From contig JBMOPC010000039.1 of NCBI GenBank assembly GCA_049323915.1, positions 1 to 15,737 on the forward strand: a stretch of 15,737 nt of DNA, written 5' to 3'. Both the position numbers and the translations under genes were made by a program. The notes below the pieces were generated by a model. It was not told where the DNA came from, did not search any database, and saw nothing but the letters and a program-made list of their open reading frames with translations. Within the stretch, counting starts at the first letter, position 1; each line of letters begins with the position of its first letter. Shown in pieces: positions 6,250-12,388 of this stretch. This DNA is from BRHc4a sp049323915. Its GTDB lineage: Bacteria; Bacillota; Desulfotomaculia; Desulfotomaculales; Desulfocucumaceae.

Positions 6250-6269
6250 TGAAAGGAGGAAACCTTTCA
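6250..6269 (+). repeat. Short inverted repeat enclosing an orphan Shine-Dalgarno-like sequence
   Basis: TGAAAGG (6250-6256) and CCTTTCA (6263-6269) form perfect 7-bp arms around AGGAAA. The sequence AAAGGAGG within it would be an excellent ribosome site, but no ATG, GTG or TTG follows at a usable distance. It may be a structured leader element or chance. Confidence 0.4.
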
Positions 6270-6411
6270 ATTCCTGATAACGTCCAAGTATTAAAGCATT
6301 TAATGCATTCCCTTTGGGGATAAGCTGTGCAGGCTTTCAAAATAATGTTAGTGTCCCCGGGGGTACGCAATTCATTAACGCGTAAACATATACTGGTAGG
6401 TGGGTGAGTCA

Positions 6412-6984
6412 GTGAACAGAAATAAATATATCGTGTTTGCATTCCTGGGGCTGTGTTCAATAGTTTTTTTGCTGTTGGCAATGGAATTGACCCAGGAAAA
6501 ACAAAAAATTGAGGCCATCCAGTTTGCAGAATCCGTTACAACCGGAGACCTTACCCTACTTGAAATAATGCATGTGGACGTGGATAGTGACGATAGAGAT
6601 GAGAGCATTGAATTATATACCTCAGCCCAAAGAGGCCCGGATGGAATAATGATGTGGGATGATGGCCAGCGGTGGCTTCTGCTTGTGAGAGATGAGAGGA
6701 AAATTTCCCCCCTTTTTGATGGTTATGTTCAGTTGGGACAATTAGAGTTCTGGGTGGGTTTCTCTAACAAATACCATGCGCCTGGCCCTAAGAGTAAGGA
6801 TTTAGAAAAACATATTTATGTAATGAGAACCGGCCATGGCATTCAATTAGCTGATTATTACTGGGATAAACGGGATCTTTGTTTTAACAAGGAAATTGTT
6901 TTCGACTCGCCTGACCAGAGGAATTTACGATCATCATATAAATATTCTTATGACAGGCCAGTTCAGGCTGAACCCGCAAAATAA
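6412..6984 (+). CDS. Membrane-anchored protein of unknown function
   Basis: This 190-aa protein has one N-terminal hydrophobic segment (about residues 6-26) and a soluble remainder, so it is probably anchored with its body outside. The segment VDVDSDDRDESIELY (about residues 55-69) is similar to the aspartate-rich calcium-binding loops of FG-GAP/VCBS-type beta-propeller repeats, but only one such copy is visible, followed by beta-rich sequence with Trp and Gly turns. GTG 6412 is preferred over GTG 6400 because AGGTGGGTG lies a suitable distance upstream. It stands alone between the sigma-operon terminator and the XRE module promoter. I cannot name a family. Confidence 0.7.
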   Translation: MNRNKYIVFAFLGLCSIVFLLLAMELTQEKQKIEAIQFAESVTTGDLTLLEIMHVDVDSDDRDESIELYTSAQRGPDGIMMWDDGQRWLLLVRDERKISPLFDGYVQLGQLEFWVGFSNKYHAPGPKSKDLEKHIYVMRTGHGIQLADYYWDKRDLCFNKEIVFDSPDQRNLRSSYKYSYDRPVQAEPAK

Positions 6985-7047
6985 CCGCTGAATAATAAAG
7001 TCACCCTGAGTGCTGACCTCTTTGAATAAGCAGGCCAAAGAGTGGTA

Positions 7048-7086
7048 TTTTTACAATATGTAAAAATAAAATTTACAACAATTACA
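7048..7086 (+). promoter_or_regulatory. Palindromic operator array upstream of the XRE module
   Basis: TTTTTACA (7048-7055) and TGTAAAAA (7059-7066) form a perfect palindrome around ATA. The half-site recurs as TTTACA at 7072-7077, making a second inverted repeat with TGTAAA (7059-7064), and as TTACA at 7082-7086. The array abuts and overlaps the -35 element, as expected for autorepression by the XRE-family product encoded next. Confidence 0.6.
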
Positions 7087-7100
7087 GTTTGATATATAAT
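7072..7100 (+). promoter_or_regulatory. Sigma-A-type promoter of the XRE/ImmA module
   Basis: The -35 element TTTACA (7072-7077) and the perfect -10 element TATAAT (7095-7100) are separated by exactly 17 bases. Transcription would start near 7107, leaving a leader of about 40 bases with AAAGGTGGTG before the TTG start at 7147. Confidence 0.8.
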
Positions 7101-7146
7101 GGTTTTGAATCAGATCAATCACAGAGCATAAAGGTGGTGCCATACT

Positions 7147-7506
7147 TTGGACCTGTATAATCACCATAAAGAAATTGGTAAAAATCTATCATTGTATATT
7201 CGGCTGAAAGGCTATTCCAAATCTTCATTTTCCAGGCTGGTGGATATTTCCAGGCCCACACTGAATCAGATCCTGTCAGGGGAAAGTCCCCGGAAAACTT
7301 TTAAAGAGCAAATAACACAGATTACACAGACTTTAAATTTACCCCTGGACTACTTTTTGACCAAGCCGGCTTTTGAATTGGATAGATGGAGAACTCCGGC
7401 AGTCCAGTATTCGGACAATGCTCCGGAAGGTGAACGCAATTTAATAGCCAGGGAGCTGCTGGAAGATCTGGATCAATTAATGTCAATGGCCGCATTATAC
7501 TTATAG
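7147..7506 (+). CDS. XRE-family helix-turn-helix regulator
   Basis: This 119-aa DNA-binding protein has its helix-turn-helix at about residues 10-46: IGKNLSLYIRLKGYSKSSFS, then RLVDISRPTLNQILSGES, the form typical of Cro/C1-type (XRE) repressors. The C-terminal 70 residues are helical and unassigned and may dimerise or present a cleavage site. The TTG start is preceded by AAAGGTGGTG at about 8 bases; no ATG or GTG is available nearby. It is the first gene of a three-gene unit, and the palindromes at its promoter are the probable operator. In known XRE/ImmA pairs the protease relieves repression by cutting or inactivating the XRE protein; that role is inferred here. Confidence 0.85.
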   Translation: MDLYNHHKEIGKNLSLYIRLKGYSKSSFSRLVDISRPTLNQILSGESPRKTFKEQITQITQTLNLPLDYFLTKPAFELDRWRTPAVQYSDNAPEGERNLIARELLEDLDQLMSMAALYL

Positions 7507-7516
7507 GAGATCGCAT

Positions 7517-8323
7517 ATGAGAATAACCAGTCTCAATCTGGATGAAACCATAAGTCTTAACCGTAAGATTCAAAAAGAAGTGGACAGGCAGATTAAGTTT
7601 ATGGAAAGACATTTAAAGAAACTGACCATCCACTCTCCGGAAAAACAGGCCTTAAAAATTCTGTTGGACCATAATCTTATTCGTGTGCCTATTCCCGACC
7701 CGGACTGGGGCGGGGCCATTTACGAACTTCCAAACGGCAATAAAATTCCTATCATAAACACCGCGCAACCCCGCTTATATCAGTATTTTATAAGCTGGCA
7801 CGAGGTTTATCACCTGACCGAAATCTCAGACGAAAACGCCACTCATAATATATCAACAGAATTTGATCTTACTGAAAGAAAGGCGGACTATTTCGCCAGC
7901 CAGATGTTAATCAGTGACGACATCTTCGACTATTATCATCAATTGGAACAGCACAGTTTTATAGACCGTATAGCCTTTTGCATGGACATGTTCAAGGCCC
8001 CCTACAAGGCAATACTGATCAAGCTCTATGAATCGGCCATCCAGTGTGAAAAGGCTGATTTGCAGGGTGAGATTAAGGAAAATTTCGATTTAAAATACAG
8101 CCAGACGTACTGGGAAACAAAATTCAGAGATCTTTATCTCGATGACACCCTGATAAAGCCCACATTCATTGTGGATTTTGGCAGACTTATGGAAATAGTG
8201 CGGGATAAAAGAGAAAAATATTCCGATGTCGAAGTTTACAAGGACAATTTTAACTTCCTGCAGGAGTTGCACTCCAAATTTAAGACCGTAAAGGAAGAAT
8301 GGAGTATTGGGCAATTACAGTGA
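7517..8323 (+). CDS. ImmA/IrrE-type (DUF955, M78) zinc metallopeptidase
   Basis: This 268-aa protein has the zinc-peptidase motif HEVYH (residues 95-99) and a downstream glutamate in ERKADYFASQMLI (Glu120 as likely third ligand), the arrangement seen in ImmA, IrrE and related DUF955 proteins. Such proteins typically cut or antagonise a partnered XRE repressor in response to DNA damage or other stress. The region after residue 150 is longer than in minimal ImmA proteins and has no motif I recognise. AGGAG (7505-7509) overlaps the upstream stop and sits 7 bases before the ATG. The gene overlaps the next by 17 bases, so the two products are probably made together. Confidence 0.88.
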   Translation: MRITSLNLDETISLNRKIQKEVDRQIKFMERHLKKLTIHSPEKQALKILLDHNLIRVPIPDPDWGGAIYELPNGNKIPIINTAQPRLYQYFISWHEVYHLTEISDENATHNISTEFDLTERKADYFASQMLISDDIFDYYHQLEQHSFIDRIAFCMDMFKAPYKAILIKLYESAIQCEKADLQGEIKENFDLKYSQTYWETKFRDLYLDDTLIKPTFIVDFGRLMEIVRDKREKYSDVEVYKDNFNFLQELHSKFKTVKEEWSIGQLQ

Positions 8324-9119
8324 ACTGGTTGATTTTTTTCGTGACAGTACCGGGGTGCGGATCATTATCCCGGACAACAACAATATCCAGTTCTGTAACC
8401 AGAACGATAAGTATTTCACCGGACAGTATTTCTGCGCTGATTATGACCTTGTACTGGTGCCTGGATGGGTGCACGCGGAGGTCAGTCACAGCGAGAAACG
8501 GCTGGGTTATTTGAGCGCCATCCCGAAAACAGTGCTTTACATGATCGAGGAGGACGACTATTTACCACTGATAGGATACCACGACGAGAGGATGATCAGG
8601 CTTTTCAAGCTGGCTTCATCTCCTCATCAGTCCTGCCAGAGAGTATTAAATGGGTTTTTAAACAAAACAGTGGACATCCCCGATGACTGGATCGTCGATT
8701 TTTACGAAAGGGGGTTCAACGACAAAAAGAAAAATGCCGGTGAAGTATCGATTCTTACACTTTGTTTTTTAGTGCTCAGCCATTTTCCCGGTAAAATAAG
8801 CTCAATAACTGTCAGCACCAGTGATAAGGGTTGCTTTGACATAAAGCATAAGATTCTTGAGCACCTGAACAGGTATGGCCTTTTACCTGTACCGCGTGTG
8901 CCGGTAAGTTTTATGAGCACCGATGTATTACTGGTGAATGCATTTAAAAAAGGATTAATCGGTGTCGCGCAGATCCCGGAAATGCGGCCAAATCCACGCA
9001 CCTGTGTTTTTATAGAACACTTGGCCGATGGTACGTCGGTACAGTATGAGCATCTTCTCAGTACTGAAGATTTTATTGATATTCTGAGCGATATTGACAG
9101 CTATGCCTTTCTATTTTAG
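8307..9119 (+). CDS. Unknown protein with PIN-nuclease-like acidic motifs, third gene of the XRE/ImmA module
   Basis: I cannot assign this 270-aa protein with certainty. Its N-terminal two thirds carry widely spaced motifs in the order of a PIN-type ribonuclease: a strand ending in D-x-N (IIIPDNNNI, Asp23), VPGWVHAEV (Glu58), AGEVSILTL (Glu146) and TVSTSDKGCF (Asp173). The last 80 residues, with STDVLLVNAFKKGLIG, are unassigned. The TTG start overlaps the metallopeptidase gene and is preceded by AAGGAAG at 9 bases. Tight coupling to an XRE regulator and a protease suggests an effector kept in check by this pair. The alternative is a dedicated partner or sensor of the peptidase with no nuclease activity. 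Confidence 0.8.
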   Translation: MGNYSELVDFFRDSTGVRIIIPDNNNIQFCNQNDKYFTGQYFCADYDLVLVPGWVHAEVSHSEKRLGYLSAIPKTVLYMIEEDDYLPLIGYHDERMIRLFKLASSPHQSCQRVLNGFLNKTVDIPDDWIVDFYERGFNDKKKNAGEVSILTLCFLVLSHFPGKISSITVSTSDKGCFDIKHKILEHLNRYGLLPVPRVPVSFMSTDVLLVNAFKKGLIGVAQIPEMRPNPRTCVFIEHLADGTSVQYEHLLSTEDFIDILSDIDSYAFLF

Positions 9120-9135
9120 TCCACGGTCTGCTCAT

Positions 9136-9157
9136 CAGCACCCGAAGGCTGCTTTTT
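9136..9157 (+). terminator. Weak terminator-like hairpin after the XRE/ImmA module
   Basis: CAGC (9136-9139) pairs with GCTG (9148-9151) across an 8-nt loop, followed by CTTTTT. The stem is only four pairs, so it is a poor terminator; no better candidate lies between the module and the TPP riboswitch. Confidence 0.3.
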
Positions 9158-9243
9158 ACAGGAAGGAATATCCCGATATCCGGCGAAATAAGATTCAATA
9201 AAGCTGTTGGTCCTGGCCCATAAAACTGAATAACTGGCTAAAA

Positions 9244-9338
9244 TGCTGGGGGAGCCCTGAAATGCCGGGCTGAGAGGGAAACGCGCAGAGTTTCCGACCC
9301 TTCGCACCTGATCTGGTTAATACCAGCGGAGGAAAGCA
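9244..9338 (+). promoter_or_regulatory. TPP riboswitch (thi-box)
   Basis: The conserved core is plain: GGGGAGCC (9249-9256), GGCTGAGAG (9268-9276), GACCCTT (9296-9302), ACCTGATCTGG (9306-9316), then TTAATACCAGCGGAGGAAA. The outer stem P1 is TGCT (9244-9247) with AGCA (9335-9338). Two positions differ from the usual consensus: GCACCTGAT where GAACCTGAT is common, and GCGGAGGA where GCGTAGGG is common. GGAAAG (9331-9336), overlapping P1, can pair with CTTTCC (9367-9372) in the next terminator, so TPP binding should favour termination. Confidence 0.97.
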
Positions 9339-9360
9339 GATAACGGTCCTGTTTATTTAT

Positions 9361-9391
9361 CCCTTTCTTTCCGGAGAGGGATTTTTATTTT
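9361..9391 (+). terminator. Riboswitch-controlled terminator before thiC
   Basis: CCCTTTC (9361-9367) pairs with GAGAGGG (9374-9380), including one wobble, around a 6-nt loop, followed by ATTTTTATTTT. It ends just before the thiC ribosome site and is the expression platform of the TPP riboswitch. Confidence 0.85.
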
Positions 9392-9415
9392 GGCTAAAAA
9401 AGGAGTGTGTGTGGC

Positions 9416-10729
9416 ATGAGCAACAGGGTGAATCGGCGGGGTACCCAGATGGAAAGCGCCTTGCGGGGGGAAATTACGCCGGAGATGGTCAGCGCGGCCA
9501 ATGCAGAGGGCTTAAGCCCGGAGGAGATCATGGCCGAAGTGGCCGCCGGGAGAATGGTCATTCCGGCCAACGTCTTAAGGCCCCGGGAGAATTACTGCGG
9601 GATTGGCCGGGGCCTCAGGACCAAGGTAAACGCCAACATCGGCACGTCCAGGGGGGCCTCCGGGATTGAGGCCGAGAAAAACAAACTGGCCGTCTGCCTG
9701 GACTACGGCGCCGACGCGGTGATGGATCTGAGCACCGGCCCCGATATCGACGGAGTGCGCCGCGCCCTGATAGCCGGCTGCCCGGTGGCCTTCGGCACCG
9801 TTCCGGTCTACCAGGCCGCGGTGGAGGCCCAGGAAGCCCGGGGGGCCATTGTGGCCATGACGGAAGAGGACATACTCCGGGCCATAAGAAAACAGGCTGA
9901 AGACGGTGTGGACTTCATGACCGTGCACTGCGGCCTGACCCTGGAATCCCTGGAAAGGATGCGCAGCCACCCCCGTATCATGGACATTGTCTCCAGGGGC
10001 GGGTCCTTCCTTACCGGGTGGATGCTGCACCACCATAAAGAAAACCCTTTTTACCGGAGGTTTGACGATATATTGAGCATTGCCCGGGAGTACGACGTAA
10101 CCTTAAGCCTGGGGGACGCCCTGCGGCCCGGCTGCATCGCCGACGCCACCGACCGGGGACAGATTCAGGAGCTGTTGGTGCTGGGAGAACTTGTCCGCCG
10201 CTGCCGGGAGGCCGGGGTGCAGGTCATCGTGGAGGGACCCGGACACGTGCCCATGGACCAGGTGGGAGTGAACATCAGGCTGCAAAAAAGGCTGTGCGAC
10301 GACGCCCCATTCTATGTCCTGGGGCCGCTGGTGACCGACGTGGCGCCGGGCTACGACCACATCACCGCGGCCATCGGGGGGGCCATGGCCGCAGCCGCCG
10401 GGGCCGACTTTCTCTGCTACGTGACCCCGTCGGAACACCTCGGCCTGCCGGACGAGGATGCCGTGCGGCAGGGGATCATGGCGTCCCGTATCGCCGGACA
10501 CGCCGCCGACATTGCTAAAGGAGTAAAGGGGGCCGCCGACTGGGACCGGGCCATGGCCGGGGCGCGAAAATCCCTGGACTGGGCCGAGCAGCGCCGGCTG
10601 TCCATGGACCCCCGGGCCTTTGACCGGCACGGCCGGAACCGGGACGAAACCGGCTGCTCCATGTGCGGCCCATACTGCGCCATGAAAATAGTCAGCGACT
10701 ACCTGGGACGTCCGGTTGAAACCTGCTGA
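9416..10729 (+). CDS. thiC: Phosphomethylpyrimidine synthase ThiC
   Basis: ThiC is a radical SAM enzyme that rearranges aminoimidazole ribotide to HMP phosphate, the pyrimidine half of thiamine. The 437-aa protein is of the short bacterial/archaeal form, lacking the long N-terminal extension of the E. coli enzyme. Recognisable blocks include the start TQMESALRGEITPEM, GIGRGLRTKVNANIGTS, DGVDFMTVHCG, EGPGHVPMDQ and TDVAPGYDHIT. The [4Fe-4S] cysteines are C414, C417 and C421 in CSMCGPYC near the C-terminus. ATG 9416 is chosen because AAAGGAG ends 10 bases upstream; GTG 9407 would sit on top of that site. It is the first gene of the TPP-controlled operon. Confidence 0.97.
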   Translation: MSNRVNRRGTQMESALRGEITPEMVSAANAEGLSPEEIMAEVAAGRMVIPANVLRPRENYCGIGRGLRTKVNANIGTSRGASGIEAEKNKLAVCLDYGADAVMDLSTGPDIDGVRRALIAGCPVAFGTVPVYQAAVEAQEARGAIVAMTEEDILRAIRKQAEDGVDFMTVHCGLTLESLERMRSHPRIMDIVSRGGSFLTGWMLHHHKENPFYRRFDDILSIAREYDVTLSLGDALRPGCIADATDRGQIQELLVLGELVRRCREAGVQVIVEGPGHVPMDQVGVNIRLQKRLCDDAPFYVLGPLVTDVAPGYDHITAAIGGAMAAAAGADFLCYVTPSEHLGLPDEDAVRQGIMASRIAGHAADIAKGVKGAADWDRAMAGARKSLDWAEQRRLSMDPRAFDRHGRNRDETGCSMCGPYCAMKIVSDYLGRPVETC

Positions 10730-10739
10730 ACCGAACAGG

Positions 10740-10793
10740 CCCCGGGATTAGCCTAAACACAACGCCCGTGGCGATGATGGATACCGCCCGGGG
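10740..10793 (+). other. Structured thiC-thiM intergenic segment
   Basis: CCCCGGG (10740-10746) can pair with CCCGGGG (10787-10793), enclosing about 40 bases with a further possible GGCG (10770-10773) and CGCC (10785-10788) pairing that would compete with it. There is no T-run, so it is not an intrinsic terminator, and it does not match the TPP motif or another riboswitch I know. It may protect or process the mRNA between thiC and thiM. Confidence 0.45.
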
Positions 10794-10817
10794 AAATACC
10801 AACAGGAGGTGTTTTTA

Positions 10818-11651
10818 GTGCATAACAACATAACAGAGATTCTTACTGAAAAGGTTACGCTGCTCCGGGAGCGGCGCCCTCTGATCCATCACCTGACAAA
10901 CTTCGTGGTGATGAATGACTGTGCCAACATGGTGCTGGCGGCCGGGGCCTCCCCGGTGATGGCCCATGCCCCGGAGGAGGTTGCGGAGTTGGCTTCGGTG
11001 TCCGGGGCCCTGGTTTTGAATATCGGCACCCTGACCACTGAATGGATCGATGCCATGATCATCGCCGGCAGGGCGGCCAACGCGGCCGGCGTCCCAGTGG
11101 TCCTGGACCCGGTGGGGGCCGGCGCCACCCGGCTGCGCACCGAGTCATCCCTGCGTATTTTACAGGAGGTCAGGGTGTCCGTGGTCCGGGCCAACGCCTC
11201 GGAGGCCGCAGTGCTGGCCGGCCGGGAGGCCAGGGTTAAAGGAGTTGACGCGGTCAGCGGCGACGGCCTGGAGGCTTCCCGGGCCCTGGCCCGCCGCTTC
11301 TCCCTGGTGGCCGCCGTCACCGGTGAGGTGGATTACGTATCTGACGTACAGAGGACTTACTCTGTCGCCAACGGGGACCCCTGGATGGGCCGGCTGACGG
11401 GCACCGGCTGCATGGCCTCTTCCATCGTGGCCTGTTTTTGCGCCGTGGAGGAGGACAAGCTGGCTGCGGCGGCCTCGGCCCTGGCCTTTTACGGGGTGGC
11501 CGGAGAGATTGCCGCCGGCCGGGGGTCCCTGGACGGGAGGGCGCCGGGGCCGCCCCGGGGGCCCATGGATTTTAAGAACCAGCTTTTCGATGCCGTATAC
11601 AATCTGACAGGAGGCCGGGCCGCCGGGCTGGCCAGGGTTGAGGCGGTGTAA
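10818..11651 (+). CDS. thiM: Hydroxyethylthiazole kinase ThiM
   Basis: ThiM phosphorylates hydroxyethylthiazole, allowing salvage of the thiazole half of thiamine. The 277-aa protein shows the family's N-terminal HHLTNFVVMNDCANMVLAAGASPVMA, then the GTLT and LDPVGAGATRLR segments, RANASEAAVLAG, and the catalytic site GRLTGTGCMASS with Cys198, the active-site position known in this family. GTG 10818 is preferred over GTG 10809 because AGGAGGT (10804-10810) lies 7 bases before it and overlaps the earlier codon. It follows thiC by 88 bases that contain a stable stem. The C-terminus is normal for the family. Confidence 0.96.
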   Translation: MHNNITEILTEKVTLLRERRPLIHHLTNFVVMNDCANMVLAAGASPVMAHAPEEVAELASVSGALVLNIGTLTTEWIDAMIIAGRAANAAGVPVVLDPVGAGATRLRTESSLRILQEVRVSVVRANASEAAVLAGREARVKGVDAVSGDGLEASRALARRFSLVAAVTGEVDYVSDVQRTYSVANGDPWMGRLTGTGCMASSIVACFCAVEEDKLAAAASALAFYGVAGEIAAGRGSLDGRAPGPPRGPMDFKNQLFDAVYNLTGGRAAGLARVEAV

Positions 11652-11672
11652 AATGGCGGAGGTGGATTATTC

Positions 11673-11717
11673 GTGCGCCGGATGGAAAATTTAAAAAGTG
11701 GGGTGTTTAAACCGTGA
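11673..11717 (+). CDS. Possible 14-codon mini-ORF coupled to thiE
   Basis: A near-ideal GGAGGTGG (11658-11665) sits 7 bases before GTG 11673. The frame encodes a basic 14-residue peptide (with MENLKSGVFKP) ending at TGA 11715-11717, which overlaps the thiE GTG as GTGA. This arrangement would load ribosomes for thiE, whose own upstream site is weak. A second mini-frame, ATG 11653 to TAA 11694, follows the thiM stop and also overlaps this region. Neither peptide resembles a known attenuator leader. Confidence 0.35.
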   Translation: MRRMENLKSGVFKP

Positions 11718-12388
11718 ATTTGGACCGGAAGGCTTTCATGGCGTCAAGTCTGCCCTGGACCTATCTTGTCACCGACCGGGGCCTGTGCCGCGGCTGCACC
11801 CTGCTTTCCCTGGTGGAATCCGCCCTGCGGGGCGGTGTCAATGTGGTTCAGTACCGGGAAAAGAAGGCCGGAACACGGCAGATGGTGGAGGAGGCCGGGG
11901 CCATGGCGGAGATCTGCCGCCGGTACAATGCTCTATTTGTGGTCAACGACCGGGTGGACGTGGCCCTGGCGGTCCGGGCGCCCGCGGTGCACCTGGGTCA
12001 GGAGGACCTTTCCCCTGAGCTGGCCCGGAAAATTCTCGGCCCGGGGGTAATTATCGGGATTTCGGCTTCCAGCGTTACGGAGGCCCTGGAGGCCGAGAGC
12101 CGGGGCGCCGACTACATTGGGGCCGGAGCGGTGTTTGCTACACCCACCAAGGTGGAGGCGCCGGCCCTGGGAATTGCAGGACTGGCCCAGATCTGCCGGT
12201 CCGTATCCCTGCCGGTGGTGGGCATTGGCGGCCTGCACGCCGGCAATGCGGCCGCCGTTATGGCTTCGGGCGCCCGGGGGGTGGCCGTGGTTTCGGCCAT
12301 AGTGACCGCCGGGGATCCGGAAGGGGCGGCGCGGGAACTGGCGGAAATAGTTAACCGCCCGACTGCCGGGGGAGGTCGATCATCATGA
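11714..12388 (+). CDS. thiE: Thiamine-phosphate synthase ThiE
   Basis: ThiE joins HMP diphosphate and thiazole phosphate to make thiamine monophosphate. The 224-aa protein has all the expected blocks of this TIM-barrel enzyme: YLVTDRGLC, GGVNVVQYREK, FVVNDRVDVALAV, VHLGQEDL, GISASSVTEA, DYIGAGAVFATPTK and VVGIGGLHAGN. The frame is closed by a stop just upstream of GTG 11714, so only this GTG, TTG 11720 or ATG 11738 can start it. GTG 11714 overlaps the stop of a 14-codon mini-ORF. Its own stop overlaps the thiL ATG by four bases (ATGA), indicating coupled translation. Confidence 0.96.
   Translation: MNLDRKAFMASSLPWTYLVTDRGLCRGCTLLSLVESALRGGVNVVQYREKKAGTRQMVEEAGAMAEICRRYNALFVVNDRVDVALAVRAPAVHLGQEDLSPELARKILGPGVIIGISASSVTEALEAESRGADYIGAGAVFATPTKVEAPALGIAGLAQICRSVSLPVVGIGGLHAGNAAAVMASGARGVAVVSAIVTAGDPEGAARELAEIVNRPTAGGGRSS

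Noticed and set aside
6310..6370. Possible structured RNA from GGGGA and TCCCC segments before the membrane-anchored gene
   Set aside because: The pairing is short (five bases) over a long loop and matches no known motif; not above chance.
8465..8686. Forward open frame inside the PIN-like gene in another frame
   Set aside because: It has no ribosome site and no conserved features, while the longer frame is coupled to the metallopeptidase gene.
9200..9243. Promoter for the thi operon (TTGGTC with ATAACT or TAAAAT)
   Set aside because: The spacing or -10 match was poor for every pairing tried, so no promoter is reported although one must lie upstream of the TPP riboswitch.
9575..10036. Long minus-strand open frame within thiC
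   Set aside because: It is the shadow of a GC-rich, highly conserved gene; the composition is Gly/Pro/His-rich with no motif or ribosome site.
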